Of a stretch of DNA of 64,000 nt, positions 41,128-50,945 are shown piece after piece; the stretch's first letter is position 1; each line of letters opens with the position of its first letter. The DNA is from Desulfonatronospira thiodismutans ASO3-1. Its GTDB lineage: Bacteria; Desulfobacterota; Desulfovibrionia; Desulfovibrionales; Desulfonatronovibrionaceae. A program made the position numbers and the translations under genes. A model generated the notes under the pieces. That model was not told the DNA's origin. It made no database searches and saw only the letters and a program-made list of their open reading frames with translations. The DNA lies in contig NZ_ACJN02000001.1 of NCBI RefSeq assembly GCF_000174435.1, positions 1,167,658-1,231,657 of the forward strand, in the 5' to 3' direction.

Positions 41128-42831
41128 ATGAAGCTTATACCATCCATACTGGAATATTTTTTTGAGGACAAAACCGCCAAGAACAACATCCTGGCTCTTC
41201 TGAAGTTTTTACTTGTTCTGGTTGTGATGATGGTCCTGTACACCCTGCTTTTTCACTGGATCATGGTCATAGAGGGCCAGGAACACACCATCCTTGATGG
41301 TCTGTACTGGACCGCGGTGACCATGAGTACCCTGGGATACGGGGACATCACCTTTCACACGGACCTGGGAAGGATGTTTTCCGTTCTGGTTCTGCTTTCC
41401 GGAGTTATTTTTCTGCTGGTCATGCTCCCGTTTACCTTCATCCGCTTTTTTTACGCCCCCTGGCTGGAGGCGCACAACAAGGCCAGGACCCCCAGGGAGC
41501 TGCCGGAAAAGACAGCCGGACATGTACTCTTAAGCAACTTCGACCCCATGATCACCAACCTGGTGGAAAAGCTGAAACAGTACAATTACAACTACTGCAT
41601 CCTGGTGCCGGAACAGCAAAGGACCCTGGAACTGCATGACCAGGGCTACAAGGTAATGCTGGGAGAACTAGACGACCTGAAAACCTACCGAAAATCCCGC
41701 GCAGACAAGGCCGAGCTGGTCCTGCTCAACAACGACGACCACACCAACACCAACGCCGTGTTCACCCTGCGCGAGCTGAGTTCAAACACCCAGGTCATTG
41801 CCACCGCGGAAACCCTGGAATCCGTGGACATCCTGCAGATGGCCGGGGCCAGCCAGGTGCACCAGTTCCCTGTTATGCTGGGCCAGGCCCTGGCCAGGCG
41901 GGTGCTGGGGGTAAGCATGCACGCCAATGTCATCGGCCGGTTCGGAGACCTGCTCATCGCTGAAACTCCGGTCATGCGCACCCCTCTGGAAGGCAAGAAA
42001 ATCATTGAGAGCAAACTCAGGGAAACCACCGGGGTCAACGTGGTGGGCATCTGGGAAAGGGGCAGCTTCAAGATCCCGCACCCGGACATGCGCATCGGCT
42101 CCAATACCGTGCTGGTACTGGCCGGCTCCCAGGACCAGCTGGAAAAATACGATGAGATTTACGGCATCTACAACCTCTCCTTCTCACCGGTACTCATTCT
42201 GGGCGGAGGCCGGGTGGGCAGGGCCGCTGCAGAGACATTAGCGGAAAGCGATATTGATTACCGTATAGTGGAAAAAAGCTCACGCATTGTGGCCAGCAAG
42301 GAAAAGTATGTGCACGGCAATGCCGCGGATTTTCATACCCTGAAGCGGGCCGGGATAGACAAGGCCCCTTCCATCATCATCACCACCAACAACGATGACC
42401 TGAACATATACCTGACCATCTACTGCCGCAAGCTGCGCCCCAAAATGCAGATAATCTCCAGAGCCACCAGGGACAGAAGTGTTTCCAAACTGCACCAGGC
42501 CGGGGCGGACCTGGTCATGTCCTATGCCTCCATGGGCGCAAATTCGATCATCAACCACATAAAAGGAGACAATGTACTCATGGTGGCTGAGGGGCTGGAT
42601 ATATTCAGGGAAAAAGTAACCGGAAACCTGCACAAAAAGACTCTGGGGCAAAGCGATATCCGCATGAAATCCGGGTGCAATGTAATCGCCATAGAATCGC
42701 CGGTCAGGGGGACCATCATCAATCCCGAACCGGACTCGCCTCTGGAGGAGGGAGACGAGCTTATCCTGATAGGGACATCTGAAGCGGAAAAAAAGTTCCT
42801 GTGTACCTTTAAAAACGGCAACAAAAAATGA
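41128..42831 (+). CDS. Potassium channel with two RCK (TrkA) modules
   Basis: From MKLIPSILEY (567 residues) the N-terminal part has two transmembrane helices around a pore loop with the K+ selectivity filter TLGYGD. A first RCK/TrkA-N domain (GHVLLSNFDPM, LLNNDDHTN) with TrkA-C follows, then a second Rossmann module (VLILGGGRVGRAAAETL) with TrkA-C (SGCNVIAIESPVRGTIINPEP). This is the channel-plus-double-RCK layout of MthK/GsuK-like proteins, gated by nucleotides or ions. No neighbours suggest a system. Upstream in-frame codons to 41095 are not conserved. Confidence 0.92.
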   Translation: MKLIPSILEYFFEDKTAKNNILALLKFLLVLVVMMVLYTLLFHWIMVIEGQEHTILDGLYWTAVTMSTLGYGDITFHTDLGRMFSVLVLLSGVIFLLVMLPFTFIRFFYAPWLEAHNKARTPRELPEKTAGHVLLSNFDPMITNLVEKLKQYNYNYCILVPEQQRTLELHDQGYKVMLGELDDLKTYRKSRADKAELVLLNNDDHTNTNAVFTLRELSSNTQVIATAETLESVDILQMAGASQVHQFPVMLGQALARRVLGVSMHANVIGRFGDLLIAETPVMRTPLEGKKIIESKLRETTGVNVVGIWERGSFKIPHPDMRIGSNTVLVLAGSQDQLEKYDEIYGIYNLSFSPVLILGGGRVGRAAAETLAESDIDYRIVEKSSRIVASKEKYVHGNAADFHTLKRAGIDKAPSIIITTNNDDLNIYLTIYCRKLRPKMQIISRATRDRSVSKLHQAGADLVMSYASMGANSIINHIKGDNVLMVAEGLDIFREKVTGNLHKKTLGQSDIRMKSGCNVIAIESPVRGTIINPEPDSPLEEGDELILIGTSEAEKKFLCTFKNGNKK

Positions 42832-43048
42832 GTACCTGAAACAAACCAGGAGAAATCAGACGTCAGAGGTCAGAGATCAGTAAAACAAAGGGTTATATCA
42901 CGCTAACCACGCGAAGCGCGTGGCAGGACGCGTGATTGATTCCTGAATCATTCATTTTCCGACTTTTTGCAGGTGTATCAAGAATATTTTCGCCGCTGAT
43001 GAGGCAAATCTGCGCTGATCAAGACGCGGAGTTAAACCGCTTTGTGCA

Positions 43049-44380
43049 TCACGAACCCGGTGCGCCGATATCCTTGAGCAGAACATTGTCCGGCGAGTGC
43101 TTTATTGTTTCTTCAAAGCTTTCCAGGGCGGAACTGATCCTGTCCCAGGCCAGGTTGTGCACCACAGGCACATCTGAGCTGCCGGCATCCTTGAGGGTCT
43201 TGATTACAAAGGCGATGCTCAGCCGATTTACATCCTTGCCGGGCTGATACTTGAAGGCCTCGTCTCCTGATACTTCCACCCGGACCACCAGTCCGGCCCG
43301 GTAAAGATCCTTCAAAACCTGGTTTACCAGAGTGACCGGCAGCTTCAATTCCTCGCAGACCTCTTCCCTGCTCACCCCGCCCTTGTCTGCAATGAATCTT
43401 TTTATGATCAGATGCATGACCAGAAGACTCACTTTTTCCTTGTAACCGGGGCTGATATCCTGGATCTCGGAAGAATAGATGTAGCGGCGGACGTTCTGGT
43501 AAGCATAGGAAAGCTCCGCCCCCAGCAGGACAATCATCCAGCTGAGCTGCAGCCACACCAGAAACAGCGGCAGGGCAGCAAAACTGCCGTAAATGGCGTT
43601 GTACCGGACCACTCCCACTTGAAAGTTTACGTAACCCCACTGCAGAAGCTGAAACATGGTCCCGGAAATGATGCCTGCGATGAGGGCGGCCTTGAAGTTG
43701 ACCCTGGTATTGGGCATGGCCATGAAAAGAAAGGTAAACAGCAGCCAGATGATCACGTAAGGAGTAAACTGGGCCCCCCACTGGAAAAGGTCCGCCACCA
43801 GGGCCAGCCACCCTTCCGCCAGGTACTTGTAGATCTCCGTGGTCAGAAAAACAGTCAGACTCCCGGAAAGGATCACCAGCACCGGGGCCAGGACCATGAC
43901 CGAGAGGTATTCGGTGAATTTGCGCACCCAGCTTCTGCCTTCCTGCACCCCCCAGACGGCGTTGAAGGAAAGCTCTATGTGGTCCAGCACCTTGATCACT
44001 GCCCACAACAGAAACAAAAAGCCCACCCCGGCAATTACCCCGCCCCGGGTCACCTCCAGCATGGAGTAGGAAAACTGCACCACCTCGTCAAAAATCTCCT
44101 CGTGAGCCCCGAGGTACTGTTCCAACTGGGACTGCAGCATGTCGTCCAGGCCGAACCCCTTGGCAATACCGAAAGCCAGGGCCATAACCGGCACGATGGA
44201 CAAAAGGGTATAATAAGTCAAAGAGGAGGCCCGCATGGAGCAGTCGTTGCGGCTGAATCCCTGCAGCGCCGCCAGAAAAACCCTCAGGTGGTGGGTCATG
44301 AAGGCCTTTGCCCGGGACAATTCCTGGACATCTAACCTCCAGATATCCGACTGCAGAAAAGACTTGATCTTTTTGAGCAT
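43049..44380 (-). CDS. YihY/BrkB-family membrane protein with C-terminal HTH
   Basis: The 443-residue product has the YihY/BrkB family's six transmembrane helices (about residues 30-290) and motifs RASSLTYYTLLSIVPVMALAFG and AIYGSFAALPLFLVWLQLSW. About 120 extra residues at the C-terminus include a winged-helix-like part (DKGGVSREEVCEELKLPVTLVNQVLKDLYRAGLVVRV). The family was once misnamed RNase BN; function is unclear. It follows gpmA by 6 bp and is likely co-transcribed with it. Confidence 0.88.
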   Translation of the reverse strand: MLKKIKSFLQSDIWRLDVQELSRAKAFMTHHLRVFLAALQGFSRNDCSMRASSLTYYTLLSIVPVMALAFGIAKGFGLDDMLQSQLEQYLGAHEEIFDEVVQFSYSMLEVTRGGVIAGVGFLFLLWAVIKVLDHIELSFNAVWGVQEGRSWVRKFTEYLSVMVLAPVLVILSGSLTVFLTTEIYKYLAEGWLALVADLFQWGAQFTPYVIIWLLFTFLFMAMPNTRVNFKAALIAGIISGTMFQLLQWGYVNFQVGVVRYNAIYGSFAALPLFLVWLQLSWMIVLLGAELSYAYQNVRRYIYSSEIQDISPGYKEKVSLLVMHLIIKRFIADKGGVSREEVCEELKLPVTLVNQVLKDLYRAGLVVRVEVSGDEAFKYQPGKDVNRLSIAFVIKTLKDAGSSDVPVVHNLAWDRISSALESFEETIKHSPDNVLLKDIGAPGS

Positions 44381-44386
44381 AAAAGA

Positions 44387-45133
44387 TTACCGGGCCCTGC
44401 CCTGCCCCGCAGTGGCGGCAATGGCTGCCTGTATTTCCTCGGGATCACCCAGGTATTTGCTTTCAATGGGAGTCAGGTCCTCTTTCAGGCGGTATACCAG
44501 GGGCACGCCGGTGGGGATATTGAGCTTTAATATCTCTTCATCTGAAATATGATCCAGGTACTTGACCAGGGCCCGCAGGCTGTTGCCGTGAGCAGCCACA
44601 ATGAGCCTTTTGCCGGCAAGTATCTGGGGGGCCAGGTAATCGTTCCAGTAGGGCAGGAAGCGGTTCACCGTGTCCCTTAAGCACTCAGCATCAGGCAGCA
44701 GCCTGGGATCAAGTCCCTGGTAACGAGGATCAAAACGGGGGTGGCGCTGGTCGTCATAATCCAGGGCCGGTGGAGGCAGGTCATAGCTCCTGCGCCACTT
44801 GAGCACCTGGTCATCACCGTACCTGGCCGCGGTTTCAGACTTGTCCAGCCCCTGCAGGGCCCCGTAATGACGTTCATTGAGCCTCCAGCAGCGCTGCACC
44901 GGTATCCACATGAGATCCATGCGGTCCAGTACCAGCCACAAGGTGCGAATGGCCCTTTTTAGAACCGAGGTATGAGCCAGGTCAAAAGAAAGGCCTTCCT
45001 CCTGCAGAAGCTCCCCTGCTTTTGCAGCCTGCTCCACGCCCTGGGGGGTAAGATCAACGTCCGTCCATCCGGTGAAGCGGTTCTGCAGGTTCCATTCGCT
45101 CTCTCCATGCCGAAGCAGCACCAGGGTATACAT
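44387..45133 (-). CDS. gpmA: 2,3-bisphosphoglycerate-dependent phosphoglycerate mutase
   Basis: The 248-residue enzyme opens with [12 protein letters not shown], the histidine phosphatase RHG motif (His9 as the phosphate carrier), continues [15 protein letters not shown], and includes ERHYGALQG and [15 protein letters not shown] with the second His. It interconverts 3- and 2-phosphoglycerate in glycolysis. ATG 45133 has GGAGA upstream; an 18-codon upstream extension is rejected. First gene of a two-gene unit with yihY. Confidence 0.94.
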   Translation of the reverse strand: MYTLVLLRHGESEWNLQNRFTGWTDVDLTPQGVEQAAKAGELLQEEGLSFDLAHTSVLKRAIRTLWLVLDRMDLMWIPVQRCWRLNERHYGALQGLDKSETAARYGDDQVLKWRRSYDLPPPALDYDDQRHPRFDPRYQGLDPRLLPDAECLRDTVNRFLPYWNDYLAPQILAGKRLIVAAHGNSLRALVKYLDHISDEEILKLNIPTGVPLVYRLKEDLTPIESKYLGDPEEIQAAIAATAGQGRAR

Positions 45134-45249
45134 AAAGTCTCCTTGTTTTTTATGTTGCAGGCACCGGCCTGCTTTTTCTTTATCCAAGTATATCTTTAAC
45201 CCCGCCAGTGGGCAAGATTAATTAATTCACCCATATTTGCTTCAACCCC

Positions 45250-45280
45250 TTGACATTTGGGCCAAGATTATCCATGTAAC
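45250..45280 (+). promoter_or_regulatory. Probable sigma-70 promoter of tRNA-Gly
   Basis: A perfect -35 TTGACA (45250-45255) lies 38 bp before the tRNA. The -10 is less clear: ATGTAA or TGTAAC with 18-19 bp spacing. Confidence 0.5.
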
Positions 45281-45292
45281 AGGGTGTATCGA

Positions 45293-45368
45293 GCGGGTGT
45301 AGCTCAGTTGGTAGAGTACAAGCTTCCCAAGCTTGGTGTCGCGGGTTCGACCCCCGTCACCCGCTCCA
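45293..45368 (+). tRNA. tRNA-Gly (anticodon CCC)
   Basis: Acceptor GCGGGTG / CACCCGC, D arm GCTC...GAGT, anticodon stem-loop CAAGC-TTCCCAA-GCTTG with anticodon CCC, T arm GCGGG-TTCGACC-CCCGT and encoded CCA (76 nt). Confidence 0.95.
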
Positions 45369-45405
45369 CTCCAGGCTTAATTCAACGTATTTGCGTTTGT
45401 ATGGG

Positions 45406-45432
45406 GTGGACCTCTTGGTCCACTTTTTTTTT
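45406..45432 (+). terminator. Rho-independent terminator after tRNA-Gly
   Basis: GTGGACC-TCTT-GGTCCAC is a perfect 7-bp stem followed by nine T. Confidence 0.85.
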
Positions 45433-45484
45433 GAGTTGTGCATTCAGTTTTCATCCGGAGTAAAAATTCAGCATACTTTATGCC

Positions 45485-45506
45485 TGCTTTTGCTCCGGCA
45501 AAAGCA
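45485..45506 (+). promoter_or_regulatory. Leader hairpin of the rimP-nusA operon
   Basis: TGCTTTTGC and GCAAAAGCA form a 9-bp perfect stem with loop TCCG, 27 bp before the rimP start. nusA operons are often controlled in their leaders by NusA or cold shock; whether this hairpin takes part is inference. Confidence 0.4.
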
Positions 45507-45533
45507 TTATCATGAGTAAAAACTTTTTCTGCT

Positions 45534-45998
45534 ATGGACTATCAGGAAATAAAAAAACAGGTTGAAGAGCTGGTACAGACCAACTGCAGGCTCATGGGCC
45601 TGGAACCGTGGGGCATGGATTTTGTTCCGGGCACTGGGAAACAAAGAGGCGTGCTCAGGGTTTTTGTGGATTCCCCGGAAGGAGTGAGCATCGATCAGTG
45701 TGCAGACCTCAGCCGGCAGTTGAGCGTGGCCCTGGACGTGGAGGACCTTGTTCCGGGATCCTACAACCTGGAAGTCTCTTCTCCCGGGCTTAACCGCAGG
45801 TTTTTCCGCCCGGAGCAGATGAGTGGATATACCGGACATAAGGTAAAGATAACCCTGAAAGAGCCCAGAGACGGTCGCAAAAACTTCACCGGCACCCTGC
45901 AGGAGGCGGAAAACGAAACCATCAGCATCCAGACCTCTCCGGACTGCACCTGGAGTTTTCAATGGGACGAGATAGACAGGGCCAGGCTGGTGGAATAG
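45534..45998 (+). CDS. rimP: Ribosome maturation factor RimP
   Basis: The 154-residue protein has the RimP pattern: LMGLEPWGMDFVPGTGKQRGVLRVFVDSPEGVSIDQCADLSRQLSVALDVED and YNLEVSSPGLNRRFFRPEQ, then the SH3-like C-terminal domain. It helps assemble the 30S subunit. First gene of the conserved rimP-nusA-ylxR-infB operon. Confidence 0.95.
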   Translation: MDYQEIKKQVEELVQTNCRLMGLEPWGMDFVPGTGKQRGVLRVFVDSPEGVSIDQCADLSRQLSVALDVEDLVPGSYNLEVSSPGLNRRFFRPEQMSGYTGHKVKITLKEPRDGRKNFTGTLQEAENETISIQTSPDCTWSFQWDEIDRARLVE

Positions 45999-46049
45999 TT
46001 TATACTTGATTGTTATTTTTGGATATTTATTATAATGGAGGAAGGCCGT

Positions 46050-47348
46050 ATGAGCCTGGAACTTAAAAAAATCATAGACCAGATCAGCAAGGACAAAGGC
46101 ATTGACAGGGATATGCTGGTGGATACCCTGGAAGAGGCCGTACGCTCGTCGGTCTACAAGAAGTACGGAAGCAACCTGGATATCGAGGTCAACTTCAACG
46201 AGGACAACGGGGAGATAGAGGTTTACCAGTTCAAGGTGGTGGTGGACGAGATTGGAGACCCCAACAACGAGATACTGCTGGAAGACGCCAAAGAACATGA
46301 TCCCAATGTCCAGCTCGAGGACGAACTGGGCTTTACCCTTGATGTCAAGGACTTGGGCCGCATCGCTGCCCAGTCCGCCAAGCAGGTCCTCATGCAGAAG
46401 ATGCGCGATGCCGAACAGGAAATCATCTACGAGGAATACAAGGACCGCATAGGCGAGATCATAAGCGGCATCATCCAGCGCCGGGACCGGGCCGGCTGGA
46501 TTATAAACCTGGGCCGAACCGAGGCCCTGCTTCCCAGGGATGAGCAGATCCCCAAGGAAAGATTCCACCGGGGAGACCGGGTGGAGGCCTATATCATCGA
46601 CGTTCGCCGCGAAAGCAGGACTCCACAGATTATCGTCTCCAGATCCCACCCGGAATATCTCATCAGCCTTTTCAAGCGGGAGGTCCCGGAAATATCCGAT
46701 GGAACCATCAAAATCATGAACGTGGTCCGGGACCCCGGCAAGAGGGCCAAGGTGGGGGTAATGACCAAGGATATGGACGTGGACCCGGTGGGCGCATGCG
46801 TGGGAGTCAAGGGCTCGCGCATCCACAACATAGTCCAGGAACTCAAGGGCGAGCGCATAGACATCGTCATCTGGAGCCCGGACATCGCCACTTACGCGGC
46901 CAACGCCCTGTCACCGGCCCGGATCACCAGGATCACCGTGGACGAGGATGAAAAATCCCTGGAGGTGGTTGTCCCTGACGATCAGCTTACCCCGGCCATC
47001 GGGCAGAAGGGCCAGAACGTCAAGCTAGCCTCCAGCCTGCTGGGATGGAAAATCGACGTGTACACAGAATCCAGGTACAATGAAGTTTATGAGCACCACC
47101 AGGTGATGGAGCAGCTGGCCAGTGCCGCCGGCATCTCCATAAGCGAATTCAACCGGGAGGGCTTCGACAGCCTGGACAGCCTGGTCCAGTCCACGGACGA
47201 GGAATTAAAACAGAAGCTGGACTTAAGCGATGAAAACCTGGAAAGCCTGAAAGGAGCCATAAACTTCCTTGGCCCTCAAAAATTGAATTTGACAGGAGAA
47301 GAACCCCTTCTCCAGGAAAAGAAACCGGAGCAAAATGATCAAGAATAA
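46050..47348 (+). CDS. nusA: Transcription termination/antitermination factor NusA
   Basis: The product is 432 residues from MSLELKKIIDQISKD (GGAGGAAGG upstream). It contains the N-terminal RNA polymerase-binding domain (1-130), the S1 domain (EIISGIIQRRDRAGWIINLGRTEALLPRDEQ), and two KH domains (VGACVGVKGSRIHNIVQEL; LTPAIGQKGQNVKLASSLLGWKIDVYTE). A helix-hairpin-like tail follows. It ends inside ylxR by 14 bp. Confidence 0.95.
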   Translation: MSLELKKIIDQISKDKGIDRDMLVDTLEEAVRSSVYKKYGSNLDIEVNFNEDNGEIEVYQFKVVVDEIGDPNNEILLEDAKEHDPNVQLEDELGFTLDVKDLGRIAAQSAKQVLMQKMRDAEQEIIYEEYKDRIGEIISGIIQRRDRAGWIINLGRTEALLPRDEQIPKERFHRGDRVEAYIIDVRRESRTPQIIVSRSHPEYLISLFKREVPEISDGTIKIMNVVRDPGKRAKVGVMTKDMDVDPVGACVGVKGSRIHNIVQELKGERIDIVIWSPDIATYAANALSPARITRITVDEDEKSLEVVVPDDQLTPAIGQKGQNVKLASSLLGWKIDVYTESRYNEVYEHHQVMEQLASAAGISISEFNREGFDSLDSLVQSTDEELKQKLDLSDENLESLKGAINFLGPQKLNLTGEEPLLQEKKPEQNDQE

Positions 47349-47610
47349 CCCCCTGCCGGACCAGGACATGGCCGGGACAAAGCATGTTCCAGTGCGTACC
47401 TGCGTTGTCTGCCGCGATAGAAAACCCAAGGCAGACCTTGAGCGTTATGTCTGCCCCGCCAATCCGGAACAGGGACTTCAGCCGGATCCAGGAAAGAAAA
47501 GGCCTGGACGGGGATTTTACACCTGCAAGAGCCCGGAATGCGCAGGCAAATTAGCCAGATTCAGGGGCTGGAGGCATAAGTGCAAGAGAGGGAAGGACAA
47601 TGACCACTAA
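47335..47610 (+). CDS. YlxR-family RNA-binding protein (DUF448)
   Basis: The 91-residue product has the YlxR core [22 protein letters not shown] and [20 protein letters not shown]. It lies in the usual position between nusA and infB and overlaps both. It likely binds nucleic acid; the role is uncertain. Confidence 0.92.
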   Translation: MIKNNPLPDQDMAGTKHVPVRTCVVCRDRKPKADLERYVCPANPEQGLQPDPGKKRPGRGFYTCKSPECAGKLARFRGWRHKCKRGKDNDH

Positions 47611-50269
47611 AATGAGAGTAAGAGATGTATCCCAGGAACTGGGGATTTCCAACAAGGAACTGATCGGGCTCCTGCGAGAGCTGAACATCCCTGTCAAAAG
47701 CCATATGAGCGGGCTTACAGAAGAACAGGTGGATCTTGTGCGTGATCGCCACAAGAGCGCAGCCCAGGAGGGTGTCTCCCAGAGCAGGGCCAAGAGCGGA
47801 GTCATTGTCAGAAGAAGGAAAAAGCCTGCACCTGAGCCTGCACCTGAACCAGAAGCAGAGGAAGCAGAGGAAGCAGAAGCAGTTACACAGGATACTGTTG
47901 CCGCACCTGAAAAACCTGTGGATGCAAAAGCTCCAGAGGAACACCTGCAGGAAACCCCGGCCCGGGAACCGGCCGCAGAAGACGGGGATCAGGCCCAGAA
48001 ACAGGAGGTCACGCAGGAACCTGATGCAGCTGACCAGCATAAGCAGGAGGCAGCACCTGAGGAAGCCCGGGACAAAGAAGCCAGACGTGACCGGCCGCCC
48101 AGAAAAGGGGCCAGAAAAAAGAAAGCCCCCCCGGAAGAACCCAAGGTAAAGGTCATTTCCAGGCCCGAGCCTGAAGCCGAGCCCAGGACAACGGTAACTC
48201 CCGAACCTGCAAAGCCTGAAGTCACGGAACCTGCACCGGATAAGGCTGCCCCCCCCGCAGCCCCTGCAGCTGATGACGACTCCAAGGACGGCAAGAAGAA
48301 ACGCAGGAAGAAAAAGGACAAAAAAGACAAGCGGGTTGTGGAATTTGACAGCCTGCAGCAGGAAGGTATCGATCAAAAACAGGCCAAAACCGGATTCAAA
48401 AAGCAAAAAACTTCTCCAGTAGCAGACAGGACCGGCGGCAAGGCAAGGCCCGGCCGCGGCAGAAAACCCAGGCCCGAGCCCAAAGTCCAGGAGACGGTGC
48501 AGCCCACCAGGGCGGCCAAGAAGAAAATCCGCATCGACGAGGCCATCAGGGTCTCGGACCTGGCCAAGCAGATGGGCATCAAGGCCCAGGATCTCATAAA
48601 GACCCTGCTGGGACTGGGCATTATGGCCACCATCAACCAGTCCATAGACCTGGAGACGGCCTCAATTGTCGCTGCAGAACACGGCTACGAGGTGGAGAAA
48701 ACCGGTTTTTCCGAAGATGAATTCATTATCCCCAGAGAAGCGGACAAGCCCGAGGATCTCCTGCCCAGGCCCCCGGTGGTGACCATCATGGGCCACGTGG
48801 ACCACGGCAAAACCTCGCTTCTGGACTCCATACGCAAATCCAAGATTACTTCCGGAGAAGCCGGAGGGATCACTCAGCATATCGGGGCCTACTACGTGGG
48901 GTCCGACCGGGGAGACATTGTCTTTCTGGACACTCCCGGACACGAGGCCTTTACTGCCATGCGGGCCAGAGGAGCCCAGGTCACGGACATAGTCATCCTG
49001 GTGGTGGCGGCAGATGACGGGGTCATGGACCAGACCCGGGAAGCTGTGAACCACTCCAAGGCCGCCGGGGTCCCCATCGTGGTTGCGGTAAACAAGATAG
49101 ACAAGGAAGGCGCTGATCCGGACCGGGTCAAAAGAGAACTGTCCGAACTGGGCCTTGTTCCCGAAGACTGGGGGGGAGACACCATCTATACCCATGTCTC
49201 GGCCAAGCAGGGCACCGGCATAGATGAGATCCTGGAAATGGTCCTTCTTCAGGCTGAAGTCCTGGAGCTGCATGCCAACCCCAACAAGTATGCAGTGGGT
49301 CATATCGTGGAGGCCAGACTGGACAAGGGCCGCGGCGCAGTTGGTACAGTGCTGGTACAGGGCGGCACCCTGAAACACGGAGACGCCTTTGTCTGCGGCC
49401 TGTATCATGGCAAAGTCAGGGCCATGTTTAATGACAAGGGCAAGAAAATCGACCAGGCCGGCCCGGCGGTACCTGTGGAAATCCAGGGCCTGGAAGGGGT
49501 ACCCGAAGCCGGGGACGAATTCGTAGTGGTCCAGGACGAAAAGGTGGCCAGACGCATCGCCGATGCCAGGCAGACCAAGCAGAGGGACAAGGACCTGGCC
49601 AAAGAATCCAAGATAACCCTGGAGAGCTTTCTGGCTTCCAAGGCGGAAGGCGAGACGCATCAGCTCAACCTGGTGGTCAAGGCGGACGTGCAGGGCTCTC
49701 TGGAAGCCATTACCGAAGCCCTGAACAAGCAGTCCACCAGCGTTGTGAAGATCAACATCATCCACGGCGGCGCAGGGTCCATCTCCGAGTCGGACATCAT
49801 GCTGGCTTCGGCCTCCTCGGCCATCGTCATCGGTTTCAATGTCCGCCCGACTCCCAGGGTCAAGGAAGTAGCCGAAAGGGAAAGCGTGGAAATACGCTTT
49901 TACGATATCATCTACAACCTGGTAAACGACATCAGGGACGCCATGGCCGGCATGCTGGACCCCATCATCAAGGAGGAATATCTGGGCCAGGCCCAGGTGC
50001 TGCAGACCTTCAGCGTGCCCAGAGTGGGCATGGTAGCCGGATGCATGGTCATGGACGGCAAGCTCATACGCAACGGCAAGGCCCGCCTGGTGCGCGACGG
50101 CGTGGTGGTCTACACCGGCAACTTAAGTTCCCTCAAAAGATTCAAGGAAGACGTCAAGGATGTGACCAAGGGCTACGAGTGCGGAGTTGGCCTGGAGAAA
50201 TTCAATGACATCAAAGTTGGGGATATCATCGAGGCCTACCAGGAGCGTGAGGAAAAGGCCACGCTTTGA
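47600..50269 (+). CDS. infB: Translation initiation factor IF-2
   Basis: The 889-residue protein starts with an IF2_N domain ([25 protein letters not shown]), a low-complexity Pro/Glu/Ala/Lys linker of about 240 residues, a second IF2_N-type domain ([21 protein letters not shown]), then the G domain with G1 GHVDHGKTS near residue 396, G3 DTPGH, G4 NKID, and domains II, III and IV. The linker is the strongly repetitive part ([20 protein letters not shown]-like). Standard place after ylxR. Confidence 0.96.
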   Translation: MTTKMRVRDVSQELGISNKELIGLLRELNIPVKSHMSGLTEEQVDLVRDRHKSAAQEGVSQSRAKSGVIVRRRKKPAPEPAPEPEAEEAEEAEAVTQDTVAAPEKPVDAKAPEEHLQETPAREPAAEDGDQAQKQEVTQEPDAADQHKQEAAPEEARDKEARRDRPPRKGARKKKAPPEEPKVKVISRPEPEAEPRTTVTPEPAKPEVTEPAPDKAAPPAAPAADDDSKDGKKKRRKKKDKKDKRVVEFDSLQQEGIDQKQAKTGFKKQKTSPVADRTGGKARPGRGRKPRPEPKVQETVQPTRAAKKKIRIDEAIRVSDLAKQMGIKAQDLIKTLLGLGIMATINQSIDLETASIVAAEHGYEVEKTGFSEDEFIIPREADKPEDLLPRPPVVTIMGHVDHGKTSLLDSIRKSKITSGEAGGITQHIGAYYVGSDRGDIVFLDTPGHEAFTAMRARGAQVTDIVILVVAADDGVMDQTREAVNHSKAAGVPIVVAVNKIDKEGADPDRVKRELSELGLVPEDWGGDTIYTHVSAKQGTGIDEILEMVLLQAEVLELHANPNKYAVGHIVEARLDKGRGAVGTVLVQGGTLKHGDAFVCGLYHGKVRAMFNDKGKKIDQAGPAVPVEIQGLEGVPEAGDEFVVVQDEKVARRIADARQTKQRDKDLAKESKITLESFLASKAEGETHQLNLVVKADVQGSLEAITEALNKQSTSVVKINIIHGGAGSISESDIMLASASSAIVIGFNVRPTPRVKEVAERESVEIRFYDIIYNLVNDIRDAMAGMLDPIIKEEYLGQAQVLQTFSVPRVGMVAGCMVMDGKLIRNGKARLVRDGVVVYTGNLSSLKRFKEDVKDVTKGYECGVGLEKFNDIKVGDIIEAYQEREEKATL

Positions 50270-50327
50270 GTCATAGAACGGAAGTCAGAGGTCAGCGGGC
50301 AGAAGTCAGTGGGCAGGGGGCAGTATA

Positions 50328-50609
50328 ATGATGGTTGGAACACTTTATATAAATATCCGCCTGCACGGAATAACTTCGCTCAAGGCCAAACGCAAAATCA
50401 GCAGCAGCCTGAAGCAGAAACTCAAAAACAAGTTCAACCTGGCCGTGGCTGAAATAGGCTCGGAAAACAGCCTGGACCACCTGGAAATAGCCATGGTCAC
50501 CCTGGCCAACGACAAGCTCCGGGTTGAGGAAATACTGAACAAGGCCCTGCAGATGGTGGAAGCAATGTCCACTGACGATCTGCAGGAAGTGAAAATAGAG
50601 GTTTTTTAA
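50328..50609 (+). CDS. DUF503-family protein
   Basis: The 93-residue product has the DUF503 pattern VGTLYINIRLHGITSLKAKRKISSSLKQKLKNKFNLAVAEIGSENSLDHLEIAMVTLANDK. It is typically found between infB and rbfA, as here; function unknown. The 58-bp gap after infB holds a small GTCAGAGGTCAG-type repeat. Confidence 0.92.
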   Translation: MMVGTLYINIRLHGITSLKAKRKISSSLKQKLKNKFNLAVAEIGSENSLDHLEIAMVTLANDKLRVEEILNKALQMVEAMSTDDLQEVKIEVF

Positions 50610-50615
50610 ATAGCT

Positions 50616-50945
50616 ATGCAGCCTGCAACATCAAGACGGGCCACACGGATGGCCGACAGCATCATGCGCGAACTGGGCAGGATCATTGTGGAGGAAGCCC
50701 GGGATCCGCGCCTGAACCTGGTGACCATCACCGGGGTGCTCATGAACAAAGACCTGAGCATTGCCCGGGTCATGTACACCCATATCCAGGGCCCCTCCCC
50801 GGAACTGGAAAAGGCCCTGGGAAGCGCCCGGGGGTTTTTAAGGTCCAGCCTGGGCCAGAATCTTAAAATGCGCTACGTCCCGGAACTCAGGTTCGAGTGG
50901 GATACATATCTGCAGGAGATGGTGTATGATTCCCGTTCCCAGTGA
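50616..50945 (+). CDS. rbfA: Ribosome-binding factor A
   Basis: The 109-residue protein shows RRATRMADSIMRELGRIIVEEARDPRLNLVTITGVLMNKDLSIARVMYT and LRMRYVPEL-like LKMRYVPELRF, the RbfA KH-like fold used in 16S rRNA maturation. It overlaps nrnA by 20 bp. Confidence 0.94.
   Translation: MQPATSRRATRMADSIMRELGRIIVEEARDPRLNLVTITGVLMNKDLSIARVMYTHIQGPSPELEKALGSARGFLRSSLGQNLKMRYVPELRFEWDTYLQEMVYDSRSQ

Noticed and set aside
42906-42922. Terminator between the potassium channel gene and yihY (CCACGCGAAGCGCGTGG)
   Set aside because: The stem is perfect, but no T-tract follows on either strand.
43412-44335. Long plus-strand open frame opposite yihY (and similar ones opposite infB, gpmA, nusA, UPF0182 and TgpA)
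   Set aside because: Antisense shadows of high-GC genes; compositionally biased (His/Gln/Pro-rich) and without recognisable domains.
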